From contig JAMKCH010079145.1 of assembly GCA_023653785.1 (NCBI GenBank), positions 1 through 64,000 on the forward strand: a stretch of 64,000 nt of DNA. Reading direction: 5' to 3'. This DNA is from Ophioderma brevispina. Its lineage: Eukaryota; Echinodermata; Ophiuroidea; Amphilepidida; Ophiodermatidae. Position 1 is the first letter of the stretch, and each line of letters starts with the position of its first letter. This document shows positions 45,725-57,076 of the stretch, piece by piece. The notes below the pieces were generated by a model. It made no database searches. It was given only the letters and a program-made list of their open reading frames with translations, and was not told where the DNA came from. A program made the translations under genes and the position numbers.

Positions 45725-47103
45725 AGCAATATTAGGCAATTTTTTGAAGAGCGCCCCCAATTTTTTAACCCCCATTTTTCAAAAATTTTTGGATTGAGTG
45801 AGTGAGTATTAAGTTTAACGACAACTCAACACATTGTGTTATATCGTGTCCATTACATTTGTCATTACACATTAAGCTAAAAACCATCCACAATGCCAAT
45901 AGTAAAACTCTAAAACTTTCATTCAATTCAAATAACAATTACACAATTACAAAGGATACACATCATACAGGATACATCACTATGCAAATATTACCCGTAG
46001 AAAACATGCAGTCAATAAAAACAAGTTCAAAGATCTACTGAATAAATGTTATAACAAACACATCAGACTGATGACAAAGTTCTCACTCATGCAGTACCAA
46101 GCAAAAACTGTCAAACTTCAATACAGATAATCGACATCACATCACCATGCAAACATGAGATCCCCTTACAGACCCAAATAGATTGTCTCATACATGAACA
46201 TTTTATAAATGGCTTCCAATACCTTGGTCATTATGCCCCACCTGATATTTTTAAATTACTCAACAATGATACAGTAGACCCCCTAATACATGCTTACTTA
46301 TTACTATAAAAAAAAAAATAAATAGGTGGTCTACCTATGTAACCATGGTAATTGATAAAGTGTTTGATTTTTCATGATAATTGATTTAAGCTACATGTAC
46401 TTAAACGAGTCAACAAAAGAAACATCTTATATACAATTATAACTAAAATCCTAACTTTTAAATACAACCGCGTCCTGTTCAAATAACGACTTAGTTGCCC
46501 CGAACACAGCAGGGGGCCCCTGTAAGTGACCTTTTACGACATGCAGGGGACCACATCGGGCCAATTCTAAACAAACCCCCGAACCCGCCGGGGGGTTCAA
46601 AAATTGGAGAGTTTTACATGGTTGAATTGGTACTGGCTAGTAACTAATCTGTGAATGTTCAGCTCGAAAATCATCTATGTGTCACAATGAAGAATTTTGT
46701 ACTAGAATAATTATTATCGGGGATCCCCGATAATATTCAAAGGCTGCTGGCCACGGCCTCGCATGTGAATACCGGGAATAGCGCCATGTAGTGTCTACGC
46801 TCATCTCTATTAGTTGTTTTTTTTATAGTCAGAGGCAAGTCAAGTTTAGGTTCTGTCTCGAGGTGCACTATTTCATATGGACACAATAAACGGTCAGCAT
46901 TTCCAGCTCTGCCGTAAGTCGAATCTGGGATCCACCCATTCTATATCGCTTATTGTGATAAATACGCCATTTTTAGCATTCCTCATCTCTCTCGTTCGGT
47001 CAGGCAAATAGTTTCCTAGAAATTGCCCAAACGTACTGTGGCAAAAACAAAAATAATCAATTTGGAAAATTGTGGGCGCTCTTCAAAAATGTGCTAAAAT
47101 TGC
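45725..47103. mobile_element. TTAA-type MITE, family J copy 1, carrying an insertion
   Basis: Left end AGCAATATTAGGCAATTTTT with GAAGAGCGCCCCCAATTTTT; right end AAATTGTGGGCGCTCTTC with GTGCTAAAATTGC then TTAA. A foreign segment (about 45790-46610) splits it, leaving a body of about 560 bp, like copy 2 at 57077-57620. It contains a perfect 22-bp palindrome at 46713-46734 (ATTATCGGGG/ATCC/CCGATAAT). Confidence 0.85.
45790..46610 (+). mobile_element. possible SINE-like insertion inside family J
   Basis: It starts near GGATTGAGTGAGTGAGTATT and ends near CCCGAACCCGCCGGGGGG. It contains GTGACCTTTTACGACATGCA followed by GGGG, a motif I associate with widespread invertebrate repeats. Both flanks show TTCAAAAATT, a possible 10-bp target duplication. 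No RNA polymerase III boxes were identified, so the class is uncertain. Confidence 0.5.
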
Positions 47104-49516
47104 TTAACTGTGGATATCTGACCCGATCGACACCTCCAACCCCCCCCCCCCCCACCGTTACTCCCTAAAAAATTGGAGAATTTGTAGCAGAAGAAAGTTC
47201 ATATTTTTCATATTACCCCAGTGTAATTTTAGGGCCATGAAATCCTTTGCTTTTGAAATGTTATGAACAAAAACCTGTCCAGATTGGTATAACCCATCCT
47301 TCCACAGGGGTGTCCCACCTGTGGCCGGCTGGCCGCTAAGACTTGCCTGCAGCTCTTAGGGTACTTCCTAGGAAAAAACCATCTCTCAAATAATATATTG
47401 TTTTTTAAATGTCAGATATCTCACATAAGGAACTAACCAACATACCCAGAACCCATCCACATAAGAACATCAACAACACACATCACACACACCCACAACC
47501 CCATCTCCCACACACACTCCACCACCAAGCTCACTTACACTACATTGGATGGGCCAAAATAGCAGATGCTCACCTTATTCCACCCACTATAATAGATAAC
47601 AGATTTGTTTGGATAATTATTGACGCAGGAAGTGGGGTGGGGGGGTACTTGTGTGCCACACAAATAATGGGTCTCATTTTCCATCCCTTCTGGCAGATGA
47701 ATGCCCCGGTTTTTCATGCCCAATTTGGTGGGCTATAGGTTTTTTTCTTCTTCCTCAAACTGAATCCAAAATTTTTCCAACATTTGCTATAGTAGATTCA
47801 CCCATCGTGGTCCACCTCTAGTACTTTTCCTAAGGGAATGAGCAATTGAAAATGAGGGGATTGCAGTGTTTAAAATTTAAAAAATCCACACATTCAAACA
47901 GTCTTGAAACATCAGTCCGAATCGACTGAGAAAAATCATTCAGATGCTCAATGAAACCTTCAAGTCTTCTAACTCTCAACCATTCTGACTAATCGCATTT
48001 GGCTTCAATGGTATTCAATGAACATGCTATGTCAGTTGAATGTTAATGAATTTAGAACGTTCGTAGTTTGAATACGCGGACAGAAAAGTCTTGTACTCTC
48101 TATGTACATATGATGGTAACCTACAAGGCTTGATTATCTTTATGAGTTACAATGTACTCATCCACCAAGGACACAGTTTCAGTGGGTTTGTACTTATACA
48201 TGCATTGACCATACTGACCTTGTGACATCTGGGTATCATATATTCATACCCAAAACCAGGGGCATCTTTTTCTAAAATACATTGGTGCTTGAAGCTAACG
48301 GAACTGTTCCAAGGGATTGAGATTTTACTATTCTCATAGTTGTTTGTTTGTTTCATGAAATGTGAATCGGGCCACAAAGTTCCTGCCTCCATCTCCCAAC
48401 TAACGACGCTGTCCAAAACTTTTTCTCTGGTGACTGATGGGTGAATCTACTATAATAAGGTAGACAGTTCTGGGAAAAATGGCAAATTTGTGTGTTAAAA
48501 TTGGATTTTGTTGGGGGACCCCCTTTAAACATTTTGGACTTTCCAAGCCGTGGGGGGGGGGGTGGCACCAAAGGCCAAAAATCCACTTTTTGCTGATTTT
48601 TAAAAAAGTCCAAAATTTTTGAGAATTTTGACATAAAGGCCACTTTTTGTGATGAAATGTTCACAAAAACCCAAAAGGACATTTTAGGGGGATTGGGTCC
48701 CAATTTTACCAAAAAAGTCCACTTCGTTACTTCTATCAAATTCCCGTACCTCCCCTCAAAATAATCCTGTGTACTGGCCCTTGTCTGTCTATCTGTATGT
48801 ATGCAAGTCTGTCTTTTATATTTTGTCTGATTGTTCATATTCTACTGTAGGGCTTGGTGACATATTCCCTGGTACCCGCCCGTAATTAACGGTCTTACCA
48901 CCCGGGACAGAATTTATCGAGCGGGTTTCCCGCACGTCACTTTTAAAAAAATATAAGTTTAAAATTTTACATTTAACTCACAAGTCTCACGAACAATATT
49001 ACATCTTGAATGAAAACATATTTGATGCAAACGTTGATATTTATCGCTTGATGGAAAGTTGTTGCCGCTGTATTAACCGAAAAACGCAATAGAACATTAC
49101 CCTCCCTTGATGGAAAATTCCATTCACCGCGTGGTTGTTTAGGTCAGCTCGGTAAGTGGTAATAGCTGTACTACGGGCTGTGTTTACGTCAATCTCAGCC
49201 GATTTGTTCAGCTGACCGGCGTGTTCCACGATCGGTTTTTACATTGTGAATGGCGTTTAGGATGAAATAAAGTTTAAAAGTGCACGATTTGTAGTAAAGA
49301 GTTCTTCTTATGAGGTGTGTTTTCATCGCTGTTAACTTCAAAAACATGGAAATATTTGAAGGTATGTATTGTCAGGGAGATTTTTTTTCTTCTAAACTTG
49401 GTGCCGAATTTTGCACTCAGGAGTTTCGGGTACCCGGGTACTCGCCCGAAAATCATAACGAGTACCCGGGAACGTCATTACCCGTTAGGTCACAGCCCTA
49501 TTCTACTGTACTACAG
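47104..49516. other. no gene; low-complexity and decayed repeats
   Basis: Contains a C-run (47140-47153), a CA-rich stretch (47455-47530) and a relative of the G-rich hAT group at about 48475-48775 (inverted). Open stretches at 47409-47738 and 48353-48838 fall on these repeats and are not supported as genes. Confidence 0.5.
48475..48775 (-). mobile_element. G-rich hAT-related repeat, inverted
   Basis: On the minus strand it shows CAGGATTATTTTGAGGGGAGG, then AAAAGTCC and AAATGTCC words shared with the element at 9070-9345. Boundaries are approximate. Confidence 0.45.
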
Positions 49517-49800
49517 AAATGCAACAACCCATGAACTTTAAATTTGGTAGTGTGGTTGACCGTGATGACTTCTAGGACTGTGTAGTTTTGCAGCAAGATA
49601 TCTGCATGTTAATGAATATTAATTAGCTCATTTGCATATCAATAAAAACATGGCATTGATCCCCTGTATACTGACATAAATGCAACTACCCATGAACTTC
49701 AGACTTGGTAGGTGGTAGATGACTTCTGGTGCTGTATAGTTTGCATCCAGATATTTGCATATTGATGAATACTAATGAGTTAATTTGCAAGTGAACAAAA
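49517..49800 (+). repeat. tandem duplication, period 161 bp
   Basis: Both units begin AAATGCAAC, with ACCCATGAACTT, then GATGACTTCT, TGTGTAGTTTTGCA or TGTATAGTTTGCAT, GATAT(C/T)TGCATATTGATGAA and TTTGCA. Unit starts: 49517 and 49678. The second merges into the family D end. Confidence 0.8.
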
Positions 49801-49929
49801 CTATGTGTGGGTGCATCTCTTTTCTTTATTTGTCCAATAAACCTTTGAAACATCTCAGTATGTGTTATACAACCAATCAATTGCAAATTGAGAAAAATTC
49901 ATATCCTCAAAAAATCTCCTCCTGTCCCT
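49800..49929. mobile_element. right end of TTAA-type MITE, family D copy 1
   Basis: AATTCATATCCTCAAAAAAT then CTCCTCCTGTCCCT, followed by TTAA (49930-49933). The upstream AATAAACCTTTGAAACATCT and ACAACCAATC match family D at 53275-53340. A left terminus was not found. Confidence 0.65.
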
Positions 49930-50527
49930 TTAAAATAAAACATTGTAATAAATACAATGATAAAGCATAGTTGTAGAGAGACGAAACATTAATAAAATGG
50001 AAAAATACTGGTTGACATGCTCCAAATGCACGTCGACTAATCAAGGCGGTGATTAAGAATCATCTGTTGAGGCATTAACCCATTTTCATGTTACCTCTAT
50101 CTATGGTTGAGCTCTTTAATTGAATGTGATATCCAGGATAGGCAAAATATGGTGATCATTTTCATCAAAGTAGTACCAGATTTTCGATCATGTGCTGCCT
50201 GACATGTTCATCAGACCATTTTATGACCTCATGCATGGAGAACATTTATTTCAACTAACATAAAAATAATAATAAACAGTACAGATTAGGAATGTTACTG
50301 ACCCTTAATCTTGTAAGGTAGTCCTAGAATCTACTGATAGGTCAATTTTTCACATCAGCTAAGGCCTAAAAATGGTGGCATTGGGGTAACAGGACAAAAA
50401 AAAGATTAGGTACATCATTTGTTGTAAAACTAAGGACTGTGTGTATGGTATGACTTATTGCTTTATGCTTATATTTGTTCAGAAATGTATATTTCATGCA
50501 TCATTTTCAACTTTAGCTTTAATATTT
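49930..50527. other. no feature supported
   Basis: AT-rich DNA between MITEs with no gene or recognised repeat. Confidence 0.5.
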
Positions 50528-50531
50528 TTAA

Positions 50532-50833
50532 AGGCACTATCAGTGACTTGCTAAATCAGAAAATCAAAAAAAATCATCCCAAATCAGATTTTTGCATGTT
50601 TGCATAAGATCAAAAACAACCTAATAAGGACAAAATCGGATATTTAGTCATTGCTGTCCATACGGACACTTTGTATAACACATAATTCAATGGGGATTTA
50701 AATCTTTGAACACTGCTGTTTTGTTCCTTTTCTGTCATTCTTTTAGTTGGAAAAGATAGGTTACGACAATTCTACAGACTTATCCTTCACTTTGAAGCTA
50801 TTCCTGCAATATTCAAATATGTTGATAGTGTCT
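50532..50833. mobile_element. TTAA-type MITE, family A copy 2
   Basis: Flanked by TTAA at 50528-50531 and 50834-50837. Left terminus AGGCACTATCAGTGACTTGC, right terminus GTTGATAGTGTCT. The right TTAA is also the left TTAA of the following family C copy. Confidence 0.9.
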
Positions 50834-50837
50834 TTAA

Positions 50838-51185
50838 AGGTGCAATGAGATTTCAAATCATACATATTTTCTGTGGTATACATGTAGTGATTTTATATAG
50901 ATTATACGCTCAAAGATTCCCTACCTTTTATTTGGCTACAGAAATAACTTAAAATGAAAACAAATGGCGATTTGTATGCTTATATTTCAATAGAAAACAT
51001 AGGCTGAATTTTGTATTTGCTCCTATACGAAATTAGAAATTTCTCAATTTTTGTACCAAAGAAACAGTTCTCAGCTTAATCCTTACAGATGGGGATATTT
51101 TGATATCAAGCTTTACACCAGTGCCAAAATCAGAATTTTCAAATTTTTTCAGGACACCTGTTATTTGAAATCTCTCGTTACACCT
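50838..51185. mobile_element. TTAA-type MITE, family C copy 3
   Basis: Left terminus AGGTGCAATGAGATTTC, right terminus GAAATCTCTCGTTACACCT, TTAA on both sides (50834-50837 and 51186-51189). It directly abuts family A copy 2. Confidence 0.92.
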
Positions 51186-51379
51186 TTAAATGGGGGAGAG
51201 AGAGAGAAAATTTTCTACAAATTGAAAATGAGGATTATACACACATTTCTATGTTACACCAATTTAACAATTCTTGGAAAAAATATTTCAAAAGTACTGC
51301 ACAGCAGACGGTATTCAAGGTGCATCTTGTTTTTCCACCACTGGTATGGTACTCTTCTTATGGTTCATTAAATATCCTC

Positions 51380-51540
51380 AAGAAAAGACTATTTCCAAAA
51401 TTTCAGTTGAGTCTGATGGTGCATTTTGATGTTATGAGCAAATGTTCATTTTATCACAGCTCAGTGCCCCATAGGCCACTGTGTTGTAGTTCCAACTGGT
51501 CCATTTGTGGACAGAAAAATATAAAACTATGAGTTTCTTC
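51380..51540 (+). repeat. repeat that also occurs split at 60140-60960
   Basis: It shares AAAATTTCAGTTGAGTCTGA, TGGTGCATTTTGATGTT, GCCACTGTGTTGT and TGTGGACAGAAAA with sequence on both sides of the family L insertion at 60193-60857. It therefore acts as the empty site for that insertion. Confidence 0.75.
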
Positions 51541-51773
51541 CAGAGGAGATCAAATCTGTGTGTAGGATTAGGCACACATACTACATACTTACACCAATTA
51601 GTAAGATGATATAAAATATAAATTCTTTTATGTAAGTCAGGGGTGCTTCTAACCCCAAAGCTACCCAGATCTTTCATACATCTGTACCACGCTTGAGTTC
51701 GTACAATTCAAACTCTGAGCTTCTTAAAATCACAATTAGTGAACATTTTAACGAATAAACCTGTATTTAAGAG

Positions 51774-51982
51774 CAGTGGTGAATCGGGCCTGCCCGCTCT
51801 GAGTGGGCAAATTTCCCAGTCTTGGAAAATTGTCCTCCTCTCAGGGGGTCAAAAGGCCAATTTTTCCCGGTCAGAGGGCTAAAAAACGGCTGATTTAGCA
51901 TGATTTTTGCAATTTTTTTCCCCGCCAAAGTCGTCAGGGGGGTACTTTCCCCTGCCCCCCCCCCCCGCCTGTTACGCCACTT
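51774..51982. mobile_element. hAT-like MITE family H, copy 3
   Basis: Termini CAGTGGTGAATCGGGC and GCCTGTTACGCCACTT (last base changed). Perfect 8-bp duplications TTTAAGAG at 51766-51773 and 51983-51990. Confidence 0.9.
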
Positions 51983-52052
51983 TTTAAGAGCAAAATCGGA
52001 TAAAAGCTTGTTTTGTGATATTTCTCTAGAAACCAGGACATTATTACTTTAA

Positions 52053-52403
52053 AGGTGCAACAAGAGATTTTTGAGGCACCCAAATATTGTGTCATAATAG
52101 TAATTTCATATAGACTAGAAACTCAATAGAATTCTTACCTTGTATTTGGCTACAGAAATGTCTTTAAAGAGAGAAAAAGGTGATTCTGATTTGCTTATAT
52201 TTCAAAATAAACAGGCTTTTTAATTTCGTATTTGCTCCTATACGAAATTAGAAATTTCAAAATTGTTGTATCAAAGAAACATTTCTCAGCTTAATCATTT
52301 CACATGGGGTTATTTTTGATGGAAAGCTTTACATCAGGGGAAAAATTGGTACTTTCGATTTTTTTTGAGGGAGGCCTGATATGTGAAATCTCTTGTTGCA
52401 CCT
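52053..52403. mobile_element. TTAA-type MITE, family C copy 4
   Basis: Left terminus AGGTGCAACAAGAGATTTT, right terminus GAAATCTCTTGTTGCACCT, flanked by TTAA (52049-52052 and 52404-52407). It has the best preserved terminal repeats of the family here. Confidence 0.93.
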
Positions 52404-52658
52404 TTAAGGGCAGATGCAGTGGATGCTACAGCCAACTCACACAGCCTAATGAAAAAATAACTATTAATATGTAAAGCCATTAACCTAATTTGGCTAGGCC
52501 TGCCGACATAGCATCTCTCTTTGGTTGAGTGCTTTCATTAAATGTACACATACTAATATATCAGATGATGAATTTGCTGTTGTTGTAGCAAAATAGCTAC
52601 CTTGTGCCATTAATAAGTGCAGACAGACATCTATATGAAATCACTACATAGGGCACTT

Positions 52659-52689
52659 TATGGGTGCCTCAAAATCTCTTGTTGCACAT
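52659..52689 (-). mobile_element. solo family C terminus
   Basis: GGGTGCCTCAAAATCTCTTG then TTGCAC is the inverted left end of family C. It ends at the TTAA (52690-52693) where family A copy 3 starts. Confidence 0.7.
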
Positions 52690-52693
52690 TTAA

Positions 52694-53433
52694 ATGCATT
52701 ATCAGTGATTTGCTAAATCAGAAAATTAAAAAAAAATCATCAAAAATCAGATTTTGCATGTCTGTAACAGGTATAAAGTATATGTACCGGTATCCTAACA
52801 TAACCTGCAAATGATAAGACCAGAAGAAGCCTAATAAGGACAAAATCGGATATTTTATTCATTACTGTCCGTACGGACAATTACTACAACACATAATTGA
52901 ATGGAGATTCATATCTTTGAACACTGTCGTTTTCTTTTTTTTTTTTTGGCAACTCTTCAGTTGGAAAAGAGTAATTTATGAGACTTCTACAGACTTATCA
53001 TTCACTTTTAAAGAGACACAAGGAGATTTCCAGAAAGAAGCGCCCCCAATTTTTCTCGAACCTAGGTTTTTTACATATTTGGAATGCGTATCAATGTATT
53101 AGATCACACCTGAAATGAATAAGCCGAATACACCATCTTTTTGTAATAAGATGATGATTTAATCGTTTCTGTCGTGCACGACAGAAAGTCAAAGCATGGT
53201 TTTCTATGGGGAACGATTACGATAGCAGGCAAGTTCAAAACAAGGTTTGTGGTTTTCTTTTGCACCTGTTTGTTCAATAAACCTTCCAAACGTTCTCGGT
53301 AGGTTGTCTACAACCGATCCAGTGAAATTTGAAAGAAATTCATATCCTAAAGAAATCCTCCTTCCGTCACTTTAAGCTAATCTTGCAAATTTCAAATATT
53401 TTTACTCTTTTGGGTGAATCACTGGTAGTGTCT
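52694..53433. mobile_element. TTAA-type MITE, family A copy 3, with nested family D
   Basis: Left terminus ATGCATTATCAGTGATTTGC, right terminus GAATCACTGGTAGTGTCT, TTAA at 52690-52693 and 53434-53437. A family D element (53012-53371) interrupts it. Copy 2 shows the uninterrupted site (CACTTTGAAGCTATTCCTGC). Confidence 0.88.
53012..53371. mobile_element. TTAA-type MITE, family D copy 2 (nested)
   Basis: Left terminus AGAGACACAAGGAGATTTCC, right terminus GAAATCCTCCTTCCGTCACT, TTAA at 53008-53011 and 53372-53375. 360 bp. Confidence 0.85.
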
Positions 53434-53437
53434 TTAA

Positions 53438-53977
53438 GACAAGGTGTACTTTTTTCAAAATTTTGACTGTTTTAGCACATTTTGACAATTTTGATTCCTG
53501 ATTGAGAAGATTGTAGTAATTTACCCCCAACAAATTTTTGAAGATTTTTTATACCAAAATTGGTATTAAAAATAGGGTAATTCATATCCGATCATCTTTG
53601 GGACCCCTGATTTACCCGGAGGTTGTATCGATTTTGATATCAGATGAAAGGCCGTATTTTTCTCATTGTTGTCCTGAAATTTGAGCCCTCAAATCCATTT
53701 CATTCGCAAGATATAAACAAAAAAACTGTAAAATTAATGGCTAACTATCAATATTAGCACTGTATTGAATAGGGCTTTGCAATATGCAGTATTGCTTCTA
53801 CCATCAAAACTGCAAGTATGTTTCTCACGGTACTTGATGGGGCGTATGTGCAAGTGCCAAGCTTTCATATCAAGTTGAGAACACAATAGACATAAATAGG
53901 AACAAGCATCTTTAAATAGATTTATCCAATGATTTATCCAATGAACCCCACATGTTAGTGGAATATAGGGGTGTGAA
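53438..53977. other. repeat remnant related to 59580-59880, no gene
   Basis: Around 53595-53650 TTTGGGACCCCTGATTTACC and GATTTTGATATCAGATGAAAG match the reverse complement of the flanks of the hAT-like element at 59636-59853. This gives an empty site for it. No exon was seen. Confidence 0.55.
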
Positions 53978-54230
53978 CAGGGATGTACGCAGGATTTATT
54001 TTGGGGGGGTGCGGGCACTTAGAAAAGTGCCTTCTTTTTTGAAAAAGGACGCCTTTTTTGATAAAAGTGTTTTTTTTTTTTTAAATTGTCCTTTTTTGGG
54101 ACTTTTTGAACACTTCATCACCAAAAAGTGGACCTTTTCTTGTCAAAATTTATCTAAATCTGGACCTTTTTATCAAAATACTCAGAAAAAATGCACCTTT
54201 TGCCCCTTTTGTGGAATTTAGGCCCCCGGC
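53978..54230 (+). mobile_element. G-rich hAT-related repeat
   Basis: Starts CAGGGATGTACGCAGGATTT and GGGGGGGTGCGGGC, followed by AAAAAGTGGACCTTTT-type runs seen also at 9070-9345 and 48475-48775. The right end was not identified. Confidence 0.5.
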
Positions 54231-55120
54231 GAAGGTCACACAATACTTCGCCATGGCTATGATTTTAATTTGTGCAATGGAAATACTCTTTTTCATTCCT
54301 TGACAAGAAATATTCTTGTCCATTACACTCATATTATACATTCTATTACCTTTACTGCCCATATTCAAAAGCGCGCTCTTTGATTGGTTATTCTACTGCC
54401 CATATTCTGCTAATGGGTCGCGATTGAGCCCTAGTGCGTGATGCAAGTCGAACTTCTTTCGGCGGCATGTCACCATCCTACAGGCGCACGCGCTAAACCT
54501 ACGCGGAGAAACACGGCGCGCGTTGTAAAGACATAAACAACTGTTTCCGTTGTTTAGTAAGAAAATTGCTATTTTTTTTCCTGTTATTAGTTCATTTATT
54601 TGGGTAATAAAATAAGGTGGATGTCCATGTGGCAGTAAAAACATTGAATAATGGGTGTCGTCTTTGCTCGCCCATTATTCATGTTTTTTACTTGCATCGG
54701 ACACATTATTCTTGCATAAACTTAACATCTTACCCTTTAATTTTCTTATTATTTGCTATACTATGAGTAGTCCTATTTTGGGGACATTGCATTGTCTAGG
54801 TCATTTCTCTGTGCCCATCTACAGCATTCAGCATTTGTATAACCTCCCTCTAACTCTTACATACAGCAGCTTGCGCGATATGGTCTTAAGTTTATCATGC
54901 CCTTCACCAGTATACCAGTCTAATAGATTTGAATCAATAAGGCACATGATAGGAAGTAGAAACTGTTTACTTACTACTAATGCATATTAATGTTCTATGC
55001 CGGCTTCAACTTTTCATAACAATTATGTGATTTGAGGTAGTAAATTTACAATGCGCAGAGTCTCACATTAAGTAAATTGCAGGCTCAATTAATCGTGTAT
55101 AGAGATTTAACGCATTGGGG
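54231..55120. other. no feature supported
   Basis: Mixed sequence with several short open frames in overlapping frames and no recognisable domain or splice context. Confidence 0.5.
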
Positions 55121-55616
55121 CCTGCTATTACGGTTTCACACCACTAATGCTGCTCCCATTCGTTCCTGTACAAACTGTGCGAGATGAAACGTATTTTCTT
55201 CCTCATGGACATCTCAAACCGTAAAGTCTAACATTCTGCTTGAAGATCATCATAATATCTCCTACCCAATCAATCATGAAATTAGGGTAGTTTATCCCCA
55301 AAATTTTCGACGACTGGACTTCAAGACTACATGCACCGTGGTCCTTGAGGGGGTACAGCCTTTTTTTCAGATCATGTTTTTCCCTGTAAGAATACGGTTC
55401 AAATTGGTTTGTGGCGGATCAAATAACAATCTCAATGACAACCTTTTTTTGAATATTCCTACAGATTTTAACTTAATCTTGATCGCAACCATGATTTGCA
55501 ACCCAGATCTCCCAATTCTCTCATTTTAAGGGATACTTATCTATGGCCCAAAAAAAAAACACCTCATTTGCAGTGGGGGCTGACTTACCTGTTTCTCACG
55601 TTATTTACTGGTGTGA
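55121..55616. repeat. direct repeat, first copy (about 500 bp)
   Basis: It matches 56410-56927 along its length: GGTTTCACACCACTAATGCT, TCCTACCCAATCA, GAAATTAGGGTAGTT, CATGCACCGTGG, TCCCTGTAAGAATACGGTTC, CACCTCATTTGCAGTGGGGG, TCTCACGTTATTTACTGGTG. Similarity stops sharply after GTGTGA in both. Confidence 0.85.
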
Positions 55617-56409
55617 CTCCTATAGAGATCTCAATTTGTAAATTAAATCATTTCTTTGTCTACTTGAAACCTCTTCCAATGTGGTGGATCAGTTCATGAG
55701 AATACTTTCCTTTTTTTTATGTAGTGATCACCAAAATAGTATTGTCCTAAAATATCCATATTCTGCTATCTCACTGAAGATTTCTTAGATAGCGCTCACC
55801 CAAAAAACATTTGTTGTTTTCATTGCTTTAAGCATAGTTATCAGAAATAAAATAGCTTACTCTTTGCTCCTTATAGCACTGGCCTTGAGAAGGGAAAGGA
55901 GGGGCTATTCGGGGCGGGGGTTTACTCGGGGAGGGGGATTACTCGGGGGGTGGGGGCTGCTTGTAAGCAGTCCACCACAAGTCTTTATACCTGACAAACA
56001 CTTTCAACTTAACTTGTATCCAATAGCTCAACTTTCTGGATAAAAGAGAGCTGCCATCATTGGTAAAACCCGGATTACATCACAAAAGTTTGTTCAGGGC
56101 TTACCTTTATCCATTTATTGTGGCTATTTAAATCGGCTAAAACATTGCTCAAGACGACTGCTGAAATTTGTGCACCTTGACCGGTCATTTTACATTCGTC
56201 TTAACAAACCTAAGCCAGCCTAGAGTTTTTACAGCCCATTCACACTTACCTTATCTTGCCCCTCGATCAGGTCTCCTGCGCTGACCCCCCCCGCATAACA
56301 ACACTAGGCCCAGGGGGACCTGCTTAGTATCACCAATGTTTGAAAACAATTTGGACCAAGATCAACTTGACTTACCGAAGTCAGGGGGAGGTCACGAACT
56401 ATTTTCGCT
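55617..56409. other. spacer between direct repeats
   Basis: About 790 bp with no gene. A G-rich stretch (55905-55955) contains GGGGCGGGGG and GGGGAGGGGG. No primer-binding site or polypurine tract of an LTR element was identified with confidence. Confidence 0.5.
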
Positions 56410-56927
56410 GTCTGCTATACACAGTTGCTCGTATAGGTTTCACAACACTAATTCTGGCTCCCGATTCGTTCCTGTTCACAATGGGCGAGATGCAAACGTC
56501 TTTTCTCCTCAATGGAACATCTAAGACCTTAATGCTAACATTCGGCTTGAAATCAGTCACTTCTCCTACCCAATCATCAGAAATTAGGGTAGTTATCCCC
56601 AAATTTTTCGAGCGACTTGGACTGCCAAGCTAGCATGCACCGTGGATCCTGGAGGTCACCTCACTTTTTCAGTCAGGTGTTCCCTGTAAGAATACGGTTC
56701 ACATTGGTTTGTCCGGATCAAAATAACTATCAATTACAACCTTTTTTATATTCCTACAATTTTATAACTTAAAATATTTGAGTAGCAACCATTATTTGTC
56801 AACCCAATCTCGGCCATTTCTCCTCAGTTTTAAGGTATACTTAGGCGTAGGGTCACCAAAAAAAAAGCCCACCTCATTTGCAGTGGGGGCTGGACATACC
56901 GTTTTCTCACGTTATTTACTGGTGTGA
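56410..56927. repeat. direct repeat, second copy (about 500 bp)
   Basis: Second copy of 55121-55616 in the same orientation, about 1.31 kb downstream, with many substitutions and small indels. Open stretches on both strands at 56340-56633 are not conserved as frames in the first copy. Confidence 0.85.
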
Positions 56928-57076
56928 ATTCTTACTAAGGCTGTTAAAAGTTCATAACATAGATAAATGACTATGCTTGTTTGGAGGCAACAAGATTGAC
57001 CTTTAAAGGCATTGCTGCAAACAAAAAATGGTTTGGGCACGTACAAAATGTCAAAAGTAGCCCGATTTTTTACTTC

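Noticed and set aside
56399..56602. Minus-strand 67-codon frame that looks protein-like
   Set aside because: The paralogous copy at 55140-55290 has stops and frameshifts in the same frame, so it is not conserved as coding.
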